Shown in pieces: positions 44,603 to 57,162 of a stretch of DNA of 64,000 bases (the first letter of the stretch is position 1; the number at the start of each line of letters is the position of its first letter). The stretch comes from Aromatoleum aromaticum EbN1 (lineage in GTDB: Bacteria; Pseudomonadota; Gammaproteobacteria; Burkholderiales; Rhodocyclaceae): the NCBI RefSeq assembly GCF_000025965.1, contig NC_006513.1:2542001-2606000 (forward strand), given 5' to 3'. Below the pieces are notes generated by a model that saw only the letters and a program-made list of their open reading frames with translations, was not told the DNA's origin and did not search any database. A program made the position numbers and the translations under genes.

Positions 44603-44750
44603 TGCGAACGTCCTTGTGTGTCTTGTAGGCGGAAAAACGCGGATTATAACGACTGGCAGGCGCCAAGCCAAGCATAAACTTCGGCGGTGCATCACCGACG
44701 GGCCGTTAGAATAGGCGCCTTTGCGAACGTGCCGTCGAAATGGTGGGGTG

Positions 44751-45779
44751 ATGAAAGTACTGGGAATCGAGACTTCGTGCGACGAAACGGGCGTGGCGAT
44801 CTTCGACACGGCGGCCGGTTTGCTCGGGCATTGCGTCCACACGCAGATCGCGCTGCATGCCGCATACGGCGGCGTAGTCCCGGAGCTTGCGTCGCGCGAT
44901 CACATCCGCCGCCTGCCGCTGCTGGTGAAGCAGACGCTGGATGCGGCTGGCTGCGAGCTGTCGCAACTCGATGCGATCGCCTACACGGCCGGCCCGGGAC
45001 TTGCCGGTGCGCTGCTCGTCGGCGCGAGCTTCGCCGAGTCGCTGGGATTGGCGCTCGCTGTACCGGTTTTGCCCATTCATCATCTCGAAGGGCACCTGCT
45101 GTCCCCGCTGCTCGCCGCCGATCCGCCGGCGTTTCCGTTTGTCGCGTTGCTCGTGTCCGGCGGCCATACGCAGTTGATGAGGGTGACGGGAGTGGGGGAA
45201 TACGCCCTGCTCGGAGAGTCGGTGGACGATGCGGCCGGAGAGGCATTCGACAAGACGGCGAAGCTCCTCGGGCTCGGCTATCCGGGCGGGCCGCAACTGG
45301 CCGCTTTGGCAGAGCGTGGACAAACGGGACGTTTCCGCCTGCCGCGTCCTATGCTGCGTTCGGGGGATCTTGATTTCAGCTTCAGCGGACTCAAGACGGC
45401 AGTCCTCAACGTCGTGTCGGCACCGACTTGGCGGGCCGAGGACGTGGCCGACCTGGCGGCGGACTTCCAGGCGGCAGTGGTCGAGGTGCTGTGCGCGAAG
45501 GCGCTGCGTGCGCTCGAGCAGACCGGGCTGGCCCGACTCGTCGTGGCCGGCGGGGTGGGAGCCAATCGCCACCTGCGCGAGCGACTCGATGCCTCGACGC
45601 GGCGCAAGGGCTGTCGGGTGTATTACCCGGAACCCGAACTGTGCACGGATAATGGCGCGATGATCGCATTCGCCGGCGCACTGCGTGCCGCTGCCGGGCA
45701 GCGCGGCGGCGAAACTCCGGCAGTGCGCGTGTTTCCTCGCTGGCCGTTGGCCGAACTGCATTCCCCCGTCCAGCCGTAA
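44751..45779 (+). CDS. tsaD: tRNA N6-threonylcarbamoyladenosine transferase
   Basis: A 342-residue ASKHA-fold enzyme that transfers threonylcarbamoyl to A37 of ANN-decoding tRNAs. [17 protein letters not shown] at residue 3 is the nucleotide/metal site. [13 protein letters not shown] near 108 holds the metal-binding His pair. [10 protein letters not shown] and [13 protein letters not shown] are family signatures, and [12 protein letters not shown] near 300 supplies the third ligand. The start at 44751 matches the family N-terminus. It is divergent from rpsU, as in many proteobacteria. Confidence 0.96.
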
Positions 45780-45781
45780 GC

Positions 45782-45804
45782 AAAAGGCGCCTCCGGCAGG
45801 CGCC
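45782..45804 (-). terminator. Terminator between convergent tsaD and plsY
   Basis: GGCGCCT and AGGCGCC form a stem with a 5-nt loop. On the minus strand (plsY direction) TTTTG follows. It could act weakly on tsaD too, but there is no T-run on that side. Confidence 0.65.
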
Positions 45805-45837
45805 AGGCGGCAGGTGCGCTGCGGACGCGCCGGGAGT

Positions 45838-46431
45838 TCAGCTCTTGCTTGCGCCAATCTTGCTTTCGGAGCCGTTCATCAGTTTTCGTATGTTCGGCGC
45901 GTGGCGCCACACCAGAATGCCGGCGATCAGCGCGAGCACGGCGACCGTCGGAGTGGCGCCCAGCAGAACGGCGCCGGAAATGGGCGTGATCACTGCAGCG
46001 GCCAGCGCCGCCGCCGAAGAATAGCGAGTGAGGACCGCCACCGCGAGCCATACGAAAAGCGCGCTGAGCGCGACCCAGGCATTGATTCCTGCAAGCACGC
46101 CCAGCGCGGTCGCAACGCCCTTGCCGCCGCGGAAGCGCAGGAACACGCTGAAGACATGGCCGAGAAACGCCGCCAACCCCGCCAACGCTGCTTCGACCGG
46201 GGAAAAACCCAGCTTCGCCGCGCCCCATACCGCGAGCCACCCCTTTGCGCAATCGCCGACCAAGGTCAGCAGCGCCGCAGCCTTGTTGCCGCTGCGCAGG
46301 ACATTGGTTGCCCCGGGGTTGCCCGACCCGTAGCGGCGCGGGTCCGCAAGCCCGAACAGGCGGCTCGAAACGATGGCGAACGGTGTCGAGCCGAGTGCAT
46401 ACGCGGCGAGCAATAACAGGAGGAAATTCAT
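45838..46431 (-). CDS. plsY: Glycerol-3-phosphate acyltransferase PlsY
   Basis: A 197-residue inner-membrane enzyme using acyl-phosphate to acylate glycerol-3-phosphate. The conserved loops are present: YALGSTPFAIVSSRLFG near residue 10, GSGNPGATNVLRSGNKAAAL near 36, FLRFRGGKGVATALG near 97, and RHAPNIRKLMNGSESKIG near the C-terminus. Five membrane segments are evident. It starts back to back with folB, 41 bp away. Confidence 0.95.
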   Translation of the reverse strand: MNFLLLLLAAYALGSTPFAIVSSRLFGLADPRRYGSGNPGATNVLRSGNKAAALLTLVGDCAKGWLAVWGAAKLGFSPVEAALAGLAAFLGHVFSVFLRFRGGKGVATALGVLAGINAWVALSALFVWLAVAVLTRYSSAAALAAAVITPISGAVLLGATPTVAVLALIAGILVWRHAPNIRKLMNGSESKIGASKS

Positions 46432-46472
46432 TTTTTCACCTAGAATTGCCGGAATTCTAATCGGGAAACAAC

Positions 46473-46850
46473 ATGGATTTCATCTTCATCGAGGAGTTGC
46501 GGGTGCAGGCATGGGTGGGCATCTATCCCCGTGAAAAGGCGGCGCCCCAGCCGGTCGAGCTGAATCTGACTTTCGGCGTGCCGGATTCCGCGGCCGAAAA
46601 TGACGACATTGCGGGGACGATCAACTACGCGGACGTGATCGAACGAATCCGGAAGGAATTGGCCGAGCGCCATTTCAATCTGATCGAGACGCTCGGAGAG
46701 TTCGTCGTGAAGCTGCTATTCGACGAATTCGGCGCACCGTGGGTCAAGATCCGCATCGCAAAGATCGGCGTGAAGAAAGGCGTGCGTCGCGTCGGTGTGT
46801 ATATCCAGCGTGGACGCGAGGGGATTCCGCTCCCGGCCACCGCAATCTGA
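46473..46850 (+). CDS. folB: Dihydroneopterin aldolase
   Basis: A 125-residue folate-pathway enzyme. MDFIFIEELRVQAWVGIYPREK gives the start (shown here in full only as the family signature), with Glu/Tyr/Lys active-site positions in VQAWVGIYPREKAAPQ, INYADVIERI near 50 and FNLIETLGEFV near 70. The C-terminal KIGVKKGVRRVGVYIQR fits the T-fold. It is divergent from plsY. Confidence 0.93.
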   Translation: MDFIFIEELRVQAWVGIYPREKAAPQPVELNLTFGVPDSAAENDDIAGTINYADVIERIRKELAERHFNLIETLGEFVVKLLFDEFGAPWVKIRIAKIGVKKGVRRVGVYIQRGREGIPLPATAI

Positions 46851-46894
46851 ACGGAGGGGTCGTGACGCGCCCGTTCAACAGGCGCCACGACGGG

Positions 46895-47263
46895 TTATTT
46901 TTCGGCAGCGATCTCGAGTTCCGCGAGGGGCTTGTCCTGGGCAAGCCAGTCCACTACCCATTGCGGCTTCCTGCCGCGTCCGCTCCAGGTGATCGCAGGA
47001 TTTTCCGGGTGACGATACTTGGCCGGAATCGGACTGTTTTTCTTCGTCGCGGGTTTGGCTTTCCGCGTGGCCGGGCTGCGCTTGTCGTCGCTCGCCGGGG
47101 CGCTGCCGATAAGGTCACTGAGCGACAGACCTTCGTCCGCCGCCATTTTCTGCATTTTCTTGATCAGTTCGCGGCGAGTGTTATCGCTGCGCCGGCGGAT
47201 TTCCGTTTCCACCTTCGATTGCAGGCGTCGCAATTCAGTCAGCGACAAAGTGGGCAGGTCCAT
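46895..47263 (-). CDS. H-NS-family DNA-binding protein
   Basis: A 122-residue nucleoid-associated protein. The N-terminal coiled coil is LPTLSLTELRRLQSKVETEI, followed by a Lys/Pro-rich linker (SPATRKAKPATKKNSPIPAK). The C-terminal H-NS DNA-binding motif is YRHPENPAITWSGRGRKPQW near residue 82, with the W-x-GRGR-P core. It silences AT-rich genes. The upstream stretch 47264-47390 is notably AT-rich, consistent with autoregulation (inference). Confidence 0.92.
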   Translation of the reverse strand: MDLPTLSLTELRRLQSKVETEIRRRSDNTRRELIKKMQKMAADEGLSLSDLIGSAPASDDKRSPATRKAKPATKKNSPIPAKYRHPENPAITWSGRGRKPQWVVDWLAQDKPLAELEIAAEK

Positions 47264-47399
47264 GATCTCTCCAGATATCGGGTTAGTTAGTTATGACGGC
47301 AATGGGTCGGGAATGAAATGCAAAAATCCATACTCATGGTCACTGCCAATTATTTTGCCATTAAATCCGGAGAATTAAAACGCTGTGGACGGGTGCGGG

Positions 47400-47888
47400 C
47401 TAGATTCCGGCGCTGACAAGCCGGGGTTGCAATACTCGCAGAATTTCCCGGGGAGATATCCCGAGCAGGAATCCTCGCCGGCCACCGTTGATATAGACGA
47501 GTGGAAGATCGACGATCGAGTTTTCCATGAATACCGGCAGGCGTTTTCGCGTGCCGAAAGGAGAAGTGCCGCCGACGAGATAACCTGAATGGCGATTTGC
47601 GACTTCCGGAGTGCAGGGCTCGATGCGTTTCCGGCCGGCTTGCCGTGCAAGTTCCTTCGTCGATACTTTTCGGTCGCCGTGCATCAATACGATCAACGGC
47701 GCGCCGCTTTCATCTTCCATTACCAGCGTCTTGACGATCGCATGTTCGTCGACGTCCAGTTCCCGGGCGGACACTTTTGTTCCGCCATGAGGTTCGTAGG
47801 CGTAGGAATGCGTGGTATAGGCCACGCGATGCTGCTTCAGGAAACGGGTGGCCGGCGTTTCCGGCGCGTGATGTTCGGTTCTGCTCAC
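47400..47888 (-). CDS. ybaK: YbaK/EbsC-type Cys-tRNA(Pro) deacylase
   Basis: A 162-residue YbaK/ProX-domain protein that hydrolyses mischarged Cys-tRNA(Pro). TPATRFLKQHRVAYTTHSYA at the start, VKTLVMEDESGAPLIVLMHGD near residue 48 with the catalytic-site Lys, and YLVGGTSPFGTRKRLPVFM near 98 are characteristic. I start at the GTG overlapping the ogt stop (GTGA at 47885-47888), where the family N-terminus begins. It is coupled to ogt. Confidence 0.92.
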   Translation of the reverse strand: MSRTEHHAPETPATRFLKQHRVAYTTHSYAYEPHGGTKVSARELDVDEHAIVKTLVMEDESGAPLIVLMHGDRKVSTKELARQAGRKRIEPCTPEVANRHSGYLVGGTSPFGTRKRLPVFMENSIVDLPLVYINGGRRGFLLGISPREILRVLQPRLVSAGI

Positions 47889-48379
47889 TGGTTTGCCTCG
47901 AAAGCGAGAAGCCAGTGCTTTGCGTCGATCAGGTAGCCTCCGGAGGCGCCGGCAAATCCGCCGATGCCGGTCGCGGACACGACGCGATGGCAGGGAATCA
48001 CGAGGGGAAACGGGTTTGCCCGGCAGGCCTGGCCGACCGCTCGGGCGGCGCTGGCGAGCGCCTTCGAAAGATGTGCGTACTGCCGCGTCTCGCCGCGCGG
48101 GATTGCCGCGATCGCGTCCCATACTCGCCGCTGAAACAACGTGCCACGTGTCGCCAGGGGCAGGTCGAAGGGACGATCCGGGTCTTCCAGCCACGCATGG
48201 ATCTGGATCACCGCGCGCTCGGCGAGTGCACAGTCAGGCGGTATTGCACGAGTGCCCGGGGGAAGGAAGACGAGCTCGTGAATGACGTTTCCCGCAACCC
48301 GGATGCCGAACGCGCCGAACGGCACGGCCAGGATTGCGGCGAAAGGGTCGCCGGATGAAGCGGTCGGGGGGAGGTTCAT
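47885..48379 (-). CDS. ogt: Methylated-DNA-[protein]-cysteine S-methyltransferase
   Basis: A 164-residue suicide repair protein that removes methyl groups from O6-methylguanine. The active-site motif is IPCHRVV near residue 127 with the acceptor Cys. GTLFQRRVWDAIAAIPRGET near 79 is the helix-turn-helix approach, and GGFAGASGGYLIDAKHWLL follows. There is no Ada regulatory domain. It is translationally coupled to ybaK. Confidence 0.93.
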   Translation of the reverse strand: MNLPPTASSGDPFAAILAVPFGAFGIRVAGNVIHELVFLPPGTRAIPPDCALAERAVIQIHAWLEDPDRPFDLPLATRGTLFQRRVWDAIAAIPRGETRQYAHLSKALASAARAVGQACRANPFPLVIPCHRVVSATGIGGFAGASGGYLIDAKHWLLAFEANQ

Positions 48380-48547
48380 GGTCCGCGATGCAGTGTCGAG
48401 AGAGATTCAGGACCCGCGAGGCGGCCGCAGGCTTCCGGTTGTCGGGATCCTCGCCCGTGACGACGAGACGAGGTGCTCCCCGAGCGGTCGCAGGCGGCAG
48501 CCCTTCGGGACGCGCGCGCTGAAGGCGAGACGCGGCAGCTGGCCTTT

Positions 48548-49825
48548 TTAGCCGCGGATTTCTCCGTTGCCGAAGACGATCCATTTCTGGCTCGTCAGCC
48601 CATCGAGTCCCACCGGGCCGCGGGCGTGGATCTTGTCCGTCGAGATGCCGATTTCCGCCCCGAGGCCGTATTCGAAGCCGTCGGCGAAGCGCGTCGAAGC
48701 ATTGACCATCACCGAGGACGAGTCCACCTCGCGCAGGAAGCGCATCGCGCTGGTGTAGTTTTCGGTGACGATCGCTTCGGTATGCCCTGAGCTGTAGGTG
48801 TTGATGTGCGCGATGGCCTCGTCGAGGTCGGCGACCACTTTCACCGCAATGACGGGCGCGAGATATTCCTCCGACCAGTCCTGCTCGCTCGCGGCGCGCA
48901 ACTTGTCCGCAGCGATCCCGGCTGCGCGCAGGATTGCCAGCGATTGCTCGCAACCACGCATCTCGACGCCTTTCGTCGCGAGCATCCGGCCGATTTCCGG
49001 CAGCAGGCGCGGCGCGACCTCACGGGCGACGAGCAGTGATTCCGCCGTGTTGCAGGTGCCGTAGCGCTGCGTCTTGGCGTTTTCGACGATCGGCACGACT
49101 TTCGCCACATCGGCATCGCGGTCGATATAGACGTGGCAGTTGCCGTCGAGGTGCTTGATGACCGGCACCCGCGCTTCCTTCGAAATGCGTTCGATCAGGC
49201 CTTTGCCGCCGCGGGGAACGATGACGTCGACGAACTCGGGCATCGTGATGAGGTGGCCGACCGCGGCACGGTCGGTGGTCTCGACGACCTGCACCGAAGT
49301 TTCCGGCAACCCGGCAGCAGCGAGTCCTGTCCTGACGCACTGCGCGATCGCCTGGTTGCAGTGCAGCGCCTCCTTGCCGCCACGCAGGATCGCGGCGTTG
49401 CCGGACTTGAGGCACAGCGCCGCGGCGTCGGCGGTGACGTTGGGGCGCGCTTCGTAGATGATGCCGATGACACCGAGCGGCACGCGCATCTTGCCGACCT
49501 GGATGCCCGATGGGCGACGCTTGACATCGGTGATCTCGCCGATCGGGTCGGGCAGTCCTGCGACCTGTTCGAGCCCTTCGGCCATCGCCTCGATGCCCTT
49601 GGCGGTCAGGGTGAGGCGATCGATCAGCGCCGCTTCGAGTCCCGCGGCGCGCGCCTCGTCGAGGTCGCGTGCGTTCGCCGCGAGCAGTTCCCCGGTCTGT
49701 TCCCGAATGGCCGCGGCCATCGCGACGAGTGCGGCGTTCTTGTCTGCCGTCGAAGCGGTCGCGAGCACGCGCGAGGCGGCACGTGCCTGGCGGCCCAGAG
49801 TCTGCATGTAGTCGTGGATGTCCAT
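48548..49825 (-). CDS. proA: Gamma-glutamyl phosphate reductase
   Basis: A 425-residue aldehyde-dehydrogenase-superfamily enzyme of proline synthesis. [20 protein letters not shown] near residue 115, [17 protein letters not shown], and the catalytic Cys in [15 protein letters not shown] near 255 are seen, with [20 protein letters not shown] near 370. I start at [11 protein letters not shown] (49825); 18 codons upstream an ATG at 49879 is less likely. The proB partner is not nearby. Confidence 0.95.
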   Translation of the reverse strand: MDIHDYMQTLGRQARAASRVLATASTADKNAALVAMAAAIREQTGELLAANARDLDEARAAGLEAALIDRLTLTAKGIEAMAEGLEQVAGLPDPIGEITDVKRRPSGIQVGKMRVPLGVIGIIYEARPNVTADAAALCLKSGNAAILRGGKEALHCNQAIAQCVRTGLAAAGLPETSVQVVETTDRAAVGHLITMPEFVDVIVPRGGKGLIERISKEARVPVIKHLDGNCHVYIDRDADVAKVVPIVENAKTQRYGTCNTAESLLVAREVAPRLLPEIGRMLATKGVEMRGCEQSLAILRAAGIAADKLRAASEQDWSEEYLAPVIAVKVVADLDEAIAHINTYSSGHTEAIVTENYTSAMRFLREVDSSSVMVNASTRFADGFEYGLGAEIGISTDKIHARGPVGLDGLTSQKWIVFGNGEIRG

Positions 49826-49918
49826 CGGATTCTCGATGTTGCCGTGCAAAAGAAGATTAAAGCATCGATCGACCGGCACCCGCCAGTGTGCGCGCCTGCA
49901 GGGAGGTGAGCGGACCGG

Positions 49919-50926
49919 TCAGCGTCGCGCGAGTCGCATAGCCAGCTGCAGGAATTCGTCCCACACATCGCCTGGAGCGAGCCCCTTGATGATGCGGTCG
50001 ATCTTCGCCGCGTGCAGCAATGCTGCGCGAAGCGTGCCGGTTCGAACCCGCCCCAGCGCGCTGCTTAGCGCGTACTTGCGCCGTTCGTCGAAGATTCGTT
50101 CCGCCTTGAACAGCGTTGCAAGCGGCTGGCCAGCCGTTTTTCCGGCGCACAGCTTGGCCAGCATCCTGATTTCGTTCGCGAGTGCCCACAGCACCAGCGG
50201 CGGTGCGGCGCCTTCGCCCTGCAGCCCTTCGAGGAGACGCGTGCACCGCACGGGATCGCCTTCGACGAGCGCGTCGCGCAGCTTGGCAATGTCGTAGCGG
50301 GCGACGTTCAGCACCGCATTCTGGACATCCTCGAGGCTGAGGCTTCCTTCCGCATGGAGCAGGCCGAGCTTGAGTATTTCCTGGTGCGCGGCGAGCAGAT
50401 TGCCTTCGACGTGTTCGGCGATGAAAGCGAGCGCCTCCGGGCTTGCCGTCTGCTTTTGCCGCGCCAGCCGGACCGCGATCCATTCTCCAAGGCGTTCGCG
50501 TTCCGGTGCGTTGAGTTCGACCGTCACGCCGAGTTGCGACAAGGCGGTGAACCACGCAGTCTTGCGCGTCGCCCAGTCGACTTCGGGCAGCGTGATCAGC
50601 GTCACGATACCGCTGGGGAGGCTGCGCGCATAACGCTGAAGGGCGTCGCCGCCGTCGCGTCCGGGTTTCCCGCCGGGAATGCGCAGGTCGATCAGCTTCG
50701 AGCCGCCGAACAACGACAGATTCCCTGCAGCGGCGCTCAGGCTTTCCCACCGGAAACCCTGACCGACGACCAGCGTTTCACGTTCGTCGAAGCCTTGGCG
50801 GCGCGCCGCGGCGCGCACCAGATCGGCAGCTTCGAGCACCAGCAGCGGCTCGTTGCCGTGCAGCAGGTAGAGCGGGGCGAGCGGCTTTGCCAGATGTGCG
50901 GAAAGCTGTTCGGGACGCAGGTTCAC
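49919..50926 (-). CDS. holA: DNA polymerase III delta subunit
   Basis: A 335-residue clamp-loader subunit that opens the beta clamp. PLYLLHGNEPLLVLEAADLV near residue 19 and the FGGSKLIDLRIPGGKPG region near 73 are typical, as is LNVARYDIAKLRDALVEGDP near 210. I start at the GTG overlapping the lptE stop (GTGA, 50923-50926), which fits the family N-terminus. It lies in the leuS-lptE-holA order common in proteobacteria. Confidence 0.92.
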   Translation of the reverse strand: MNLRPEQLSAHLAKPLAPLYLLHGNEPLLVLEAADLVRAAARRQGFDERETLVVGQGFRWESLSAAAGNLSLFGGSKLIDLRIPGGKPGRDGGDALQRYARSLPSGIVTLITLPEVDWATRKTAWFTALSQLGVTVELNAPERERLGEWIAVRLARQKQTASPEALAFIAEHVEGNLLAAHQEILKLGLLHAEGSLSLEDVQNAVLNVARYDIAKLRDALVEGDPVRCTRLLEGLQGEGAAPPLVLWALANEIRMLAKLCAGKTAGQPLATLFKAERIFDERRKYALSSALGRVRTGTLRAALLHAAKIDRIIKGLAPGDVWDEFLQLAMRLARR

Positions 50927-51438
50927 GGCTTCGCGGCTGCCAGGCGGCGCATCAACTGGTCGATGAGGTCGATCTGCATGTCGCGGAACAGCAGGGCTTC
51001 TTCCTGTTCCTTGGCGAGGATCTGGGCGTCGTCGAAGTTGTATTCGCGCCGCGCGGAAATCGTCGTCACGGGAATCCATTCGTTGCCGTTGCGGCCGACG
51101 AGCCGGAAACTCATGAGGCGCTGGAGCTGATACTCGCGCACCTTGCCTCCTCCGGTGAGCGTGAGGATCTCGCGCTCGGTCTGATCGCGCAGGATTTCGA
51201 GCCTGACCTCGGCTTTTGCCGGGTCGTCCGTGATCGTCGTGTTGCCGTTTGCGACGATGCGGCGATGCAGCGCCGCGCCGAGGTCTGACTGCCTGCTGAC
51301 GCCGAGGTAAATGCTGGAAAACGCGAGCGGCTGCGGGCCGCGCAACTTGAATCCGCAGCCGCCGAGCAGCGCAGCGGCCGCCAGTGTGCCGAACCCCAGG
51401 ACCAGGCGGCGACGGGTAGGGGCGGACTTCATCACCAT
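50923..51438 (-). CDS. lptE: LPS-assembly lipoprotein LptE
   Basis: A 171-residue outer-membrane lipoprotein that plugs the LptD barrel during LPS export. The signal sequence ends in a lipobox (LLGGCGFKLRG, Cys near residue 28), and GCGFKLRG is the classic LptE start. SSIYLGVSRQSDLGAALHRR and YQLQRLMSFRLVG match the domain. The start is either the ATG at 51438 or the one two codons later. It lies 3 bp past leuS. Confidence 0.92.
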   Translation of the reverse strand: MVMKSAPTRRRLVLGFGTLAAAALLGGCGFKLRGPQPLAFSSIYLGVSRQSDLGAALHRRIVANGNTTITDDPAKAEVRLEILRDQTEREILTLTGGGKVREYQLQRLMSFRLVGRNGNEWIPVTTISARREYNFDDAQILAKEQEEALLFRDMQIDLIDQLMRRLAAAKP

Positions 51439-51441
51439 CGC

Positions 51442-54246
<2,805 letters not shown>

Positions 54247-54573
54247 TTACGCAGCCTTGCGGGCGATGGCCGAATAACGTTGCCAACTGGCCGAGACAGC
54301 CGACACGAGGTCTTCCATCGCGGTCAGCGGCAGACGCCAGAGACGATTCTGGCTGCGCACGAACGGGGTGACGCACGGCGCGCAGAAGTGCTCCTTTTCT
54401 TCTTCGAGCAGACGGAGGAAGGCATTCATCGCTTCGCCCCAGTACTCGGCATTGCCGACCCATCCGGTCGCCACGGTGGCTTCGCGCACCGCTTCATGCC
54501 AGAGGGTGGTGGCCCGTTCGATCGGGATGCCGGCTTTGCGCGCATGCCAGGGCAAGAGCTTGGGTGTCTTCAT
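54247..54573 (-). CDS. Conserved-looking hypothetical protein
   Basis: A 108-residue soluble, largely helical protein without a signal peptide or a motif I can name. It is rich in Trp (WHARKAG, LWHEAVREAT, WVGNAEYWGEAMNAFL, LWRLPL) and has EEEKEHFCAPC in the middle. It has a good CAGGAGAACC ribosome-binding site at 54580-54590 (minus strand), which supports expression. Codon usage matches its neighbours. It may belong to a lineage-restricted family. Confidence 0.7.
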   Translation of the reverse strand: MKTPKLLPWHARKAGIPIERATTLWHEAVREATVATGWVGNAEYWGEAMNAFLRLLEEEKEHFCAPCVTPFVRSQNRLWRLPLTAMEDLVSAVSASWQRYSAIARKAA

Positions 54574-54902
54574 GATTGGTTCTCCTGTGAGCTTGTCGGC
54601 CTTGTCGGCTTTTGCGCCGGGACAGACCTTGTAAGTCCACCGTTCGAGGCGCTGTTAATGCGGTGCAACATACAAAAATTTCGCGAATTCTGCGCCGCTC
54701 AAGGAGGTAATTCCTTGATAAAACGCAAACGGATGCTGCGTTGCACAATTTCAAACTAAAGGATCGTCCGGGGCAAATCAACGTCGTTGTTGTGCCGATG
54801 CAACAGTGCCATTTTTTACGTTGTCGCGATCGCGATTCCGAGCGAGCCCGAAGTTTCCCTCGCGTCCCGGTTAAAATTCGCTGTGCCCCAAGAGAAAACC
54901 GA
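54574..54902. promoter_or_regulatory. 329-bp divergent intergenic region with a palindrome
   Basis: It separates the hypothetical gene (leftward) from uvrD (rightward). The central part (54660-54740) is clearly AT-richer than its surroundings. It holds an interrupted palindrome CAAGGA-GGTAAT-TCCTTG at 54700-54717 and TGCGTTGCAC nearby. Neither element could be assigned to a known regulator. Confidence 0.45.
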
Positions 54903-57125
54903 ATGTCCGATCTGCTCGCCAACCTCAATCCCGAACAACTCCAGGCCGTTACCTTGCCGCCGCAACACGCGCTGGTCCTGGCCGGCGCCGGTTCCGGCAA
55001 GACCCGCGTCCTGACGACGCGCATCGCGTGGCTCGTGCAGACCGGGCAGGTCGATCCGCAAGGTGTCCTGGCCGTCACTTTCACGAACAAGGCGGCAAAG
55101 GAACTGCTCGCGCGCCTGTCCGCGATGCTGCCGCTGAGCTTCAACCGGTCGGCGCGCGGCATGTGGATCGGCACGTTTCACGGACTCTGCAACCGTTTGT
55201 TGCGCGCTCACCACCGCGACGCCGGCCTGCCCCAACTGTTCCAGATCCTCGATTCGGGCGACCAGCTCGCCGCGATCAAGCGGCTCCTGAAGGCGCTGAA
55301 CGTCGACGACGAGAAATTCCCGCCGCGCGAACTGCAGCATTTCATCAACGGCCAGAAAGAAGCCGGGCTGCGTCCCCATGCCGTCGAAGCTTGGGACGAT
55401 TACACGCGCCGCCGGGTCGAGCTGTACATCGAGTACGAGTCGCAGTGCCAGCGCGAGTCTGTCGTGGATTTTGCCGAGCTGCTGTTGCGCACTTACGAGC
55501 TGCTGGAGCGCAATGAGCCGATCCGCAAGCATTACCAGCAGCGTTTCCGCCACATCCTCGTGGACGAATTCCAGGACACGAATCGGCTCCAGTACCGCTG
55601 GCTGAAGCTGCTTGCCGACACGGGTCGCGACGGCGCAGCGAAGCTGTTCTGCGTCGGCGACGACGACCAGTCGATCTATCGTTTCCGCGGCGCCGACGTC
55701 GGCAACATGCGCGATTTCGAGCGCGAGTTTCACGTCGCCAACGTTATCCGCCTCGAGCAGAATTACCGTTCGCACGGCAACATCCTCGATGCCGCGAACG
55801 CGATCATCCGGCATAACGCCGGCCGTCTCGGCAAGAATCTGTGGACCGAACGCGGCGCCGGCGAGCCGATCCGCGTGTTCGAGGCCTGCGGCGACCTGGA
55901 CGAGGCGCGCTGGATCGTCGACGAAATCCAGTCGCTGGTGCGCGACGGCATGAGCCGTTCCGGCATCGCGCTGCTGTATCGCTCGAACGCGCAGTCGCGC
56001 GTCCTGGAGCACCAGCTCTTTTCCAGCGGCATTTCCTACCGCGTCTACGGCGGCCTGCGTTTCTTCGAGCGGCAGGAAATCAAGCATGCGCTCGCGTACC
56101 TGCGCCTGATCGCCAATCCGGACGACGACACCGCGTTCAGCCGCGTCGTCAATTTTCCGACGCGCGGCATTGGCGCCCGTTCGATCGAGGCGCTGCAGGA
56201 TGCGGCGCGCACATGGAACAGCAGCCTGTACGCGGCAGTGCCGCATGTGGCGGGGAAGCCGGGCACCGTGCTGGCCCAGTTCGTGCGCCTGGTCGAAGAC
56301 CTGCGGCGCGACACCGCAAAGCTGCCGCTGCCGGAACTCGTCGACCATGTGCTCGATGTGTCGGGCTTGCGCAATCATTTCCGCAACGAGAAGGAAGGCC
56401 AGGAGCGGCTCGAAAACCTCGATGAACTGATCAATGCAGCAGCGAATTTCGTTGCCGAAGCAGGCGTGCAGGCCGATGCGCAGGACATGGCGCATGCGCT
56501 GCTCGCCGACTTTCTTGCGCACGCATCGCTCGAGGCCGGGGAGCACCAGGCCGATGCCGGCAGCGACGCGGTGCAGTTGATGACGGTGCATTCATCGAAA
56601 GGGCTGGAATTCGATGCGGTTTTCCTGTCGGGCCTCGAGGAAGGGCTGTTTCCGCACGAGAACAGCATCATGGAGACGGAAGGGCTGGAGGAGGAGCGGC
56701 GGCTGATGTATGTAGCGGTGACGCGGGCACGCCAGCGGCTTTACCTGTCGTTCGCGCAGAGTCGCATGCTGCACGGGCAGACGCGCTACAACCTGCGTTC
56801 GCGCTTTCTCGAGGAAATTCCGGAGGAACTCACGAAGTGGCTGTCACCGCCGAATCCGCGCACGAGCGCGGTGCGCAGCGGGTTCGGCGGCTACTATCAG
56901 CCGTCGCGCGGCGGCGTGGTGGCGAAGGCGCCGGAACAACCGGTTTCGCGCAGCCGCGATCTGGGCGGCTTGCGTGTGGGTCAGCTGGTCACCCACGCCA
57001 AGTTCGGCCAGGGCGTGATCGTCGCCGCCGAAGGCAGCGGCTCGGACGCCCGACTCCAGATCAACTTCGGCGCCGCCGGCGTCAAGTGGCTGATGCTCGC
57101 GGTCGCGAAGCTCGATCCCGCGTGA
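54903..57125 (+). CDS. uvrD: DNA helicase II (UvrD/Rep family)
   Basis: A 740-residue superfamily 1A 3'-5' helicase for excision and mismatch repair. Motif I is LVLAGAGSGKTRVLTTR near residue 27, motif II is LVDEFQDTN near 220, motif III is VGDDDQSIYRFRGAD near 247, motif IV is IRLEQNYRSHGNI, and motifs V/VI are LMTVHSSKGLEFD near 560 and YVAVTRARQRLYLSF. The C-terminal TUDOR-like tail (VGQLVTHAKFGQGVI) binds RNA polymerase in homologues. I chose ATG 54903; upstream frame has no family similarity. Confidence 0.94.
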   Translation: MSDLLANLNPEQLQAVTLPPQHALVLAGAGSGKTRVLTTRIAWLVQTGQVDPQGVLAVTFTNKAAKELLARLSAMLPLSFNRSARGMWIGTFHGLCNRLLRAHHRDAGLPQLFQILDSGDQLAAIKRLLKALNVDDEKFPPRELQHFINGQKEAGLRPHAVEAWDDYTRRRVELYIEYESQCQRESVVDFAELLLRTYELLERNEPIRKHYQQRFRHILVDEFQDTNRLQYRWLKLLADTGRDGAAKLFCVGDDDQSIYRFRGADVGNMRDFEREFHVANVIRLEQNYRSHGNILDAANAIIRHNAGRLGKNLWTERGAGEPIRVFEACGDLDEARWIVDEIQSLVRDGMSRSGIALLYRSNAQSRVLEHQLFSSGISYRVYGGLRFFERQEIKHALAYLRLIANPDDDTAFSRVVNFPTRGIGARSIEALQDAARTWNSSLYAAVPHVAGKPGTVLAQFVRLVEDLRRDTAKLPLPELVDHVLDVSGLRNHFRNEKEGQERLENLDELINAAANFVAEAGVQADAQDMAHALLADFLAHASLEAGEHQADAGSDAVQLMTVHSSKGLEFDAVFLSGLEEGLFPHENSIMETEGLEEERRLMYVAVTRARQRLYLSFAQSRMLHGQTRYNLRSRFLEEIPEELTKWLSPPNPRTSAVRSGFGGYYQPSRGGVVAKAPEQPVSRSRDLGGLRVGQLVTHAKFGQGVIVAAEGSGSDARLQINFGAAGVKWLMLAVAKLDPA

Positions 57126-57162
57126 CTTCGGTCGCGCGCGATGCCGGCGGGCCGCGCCGTCG

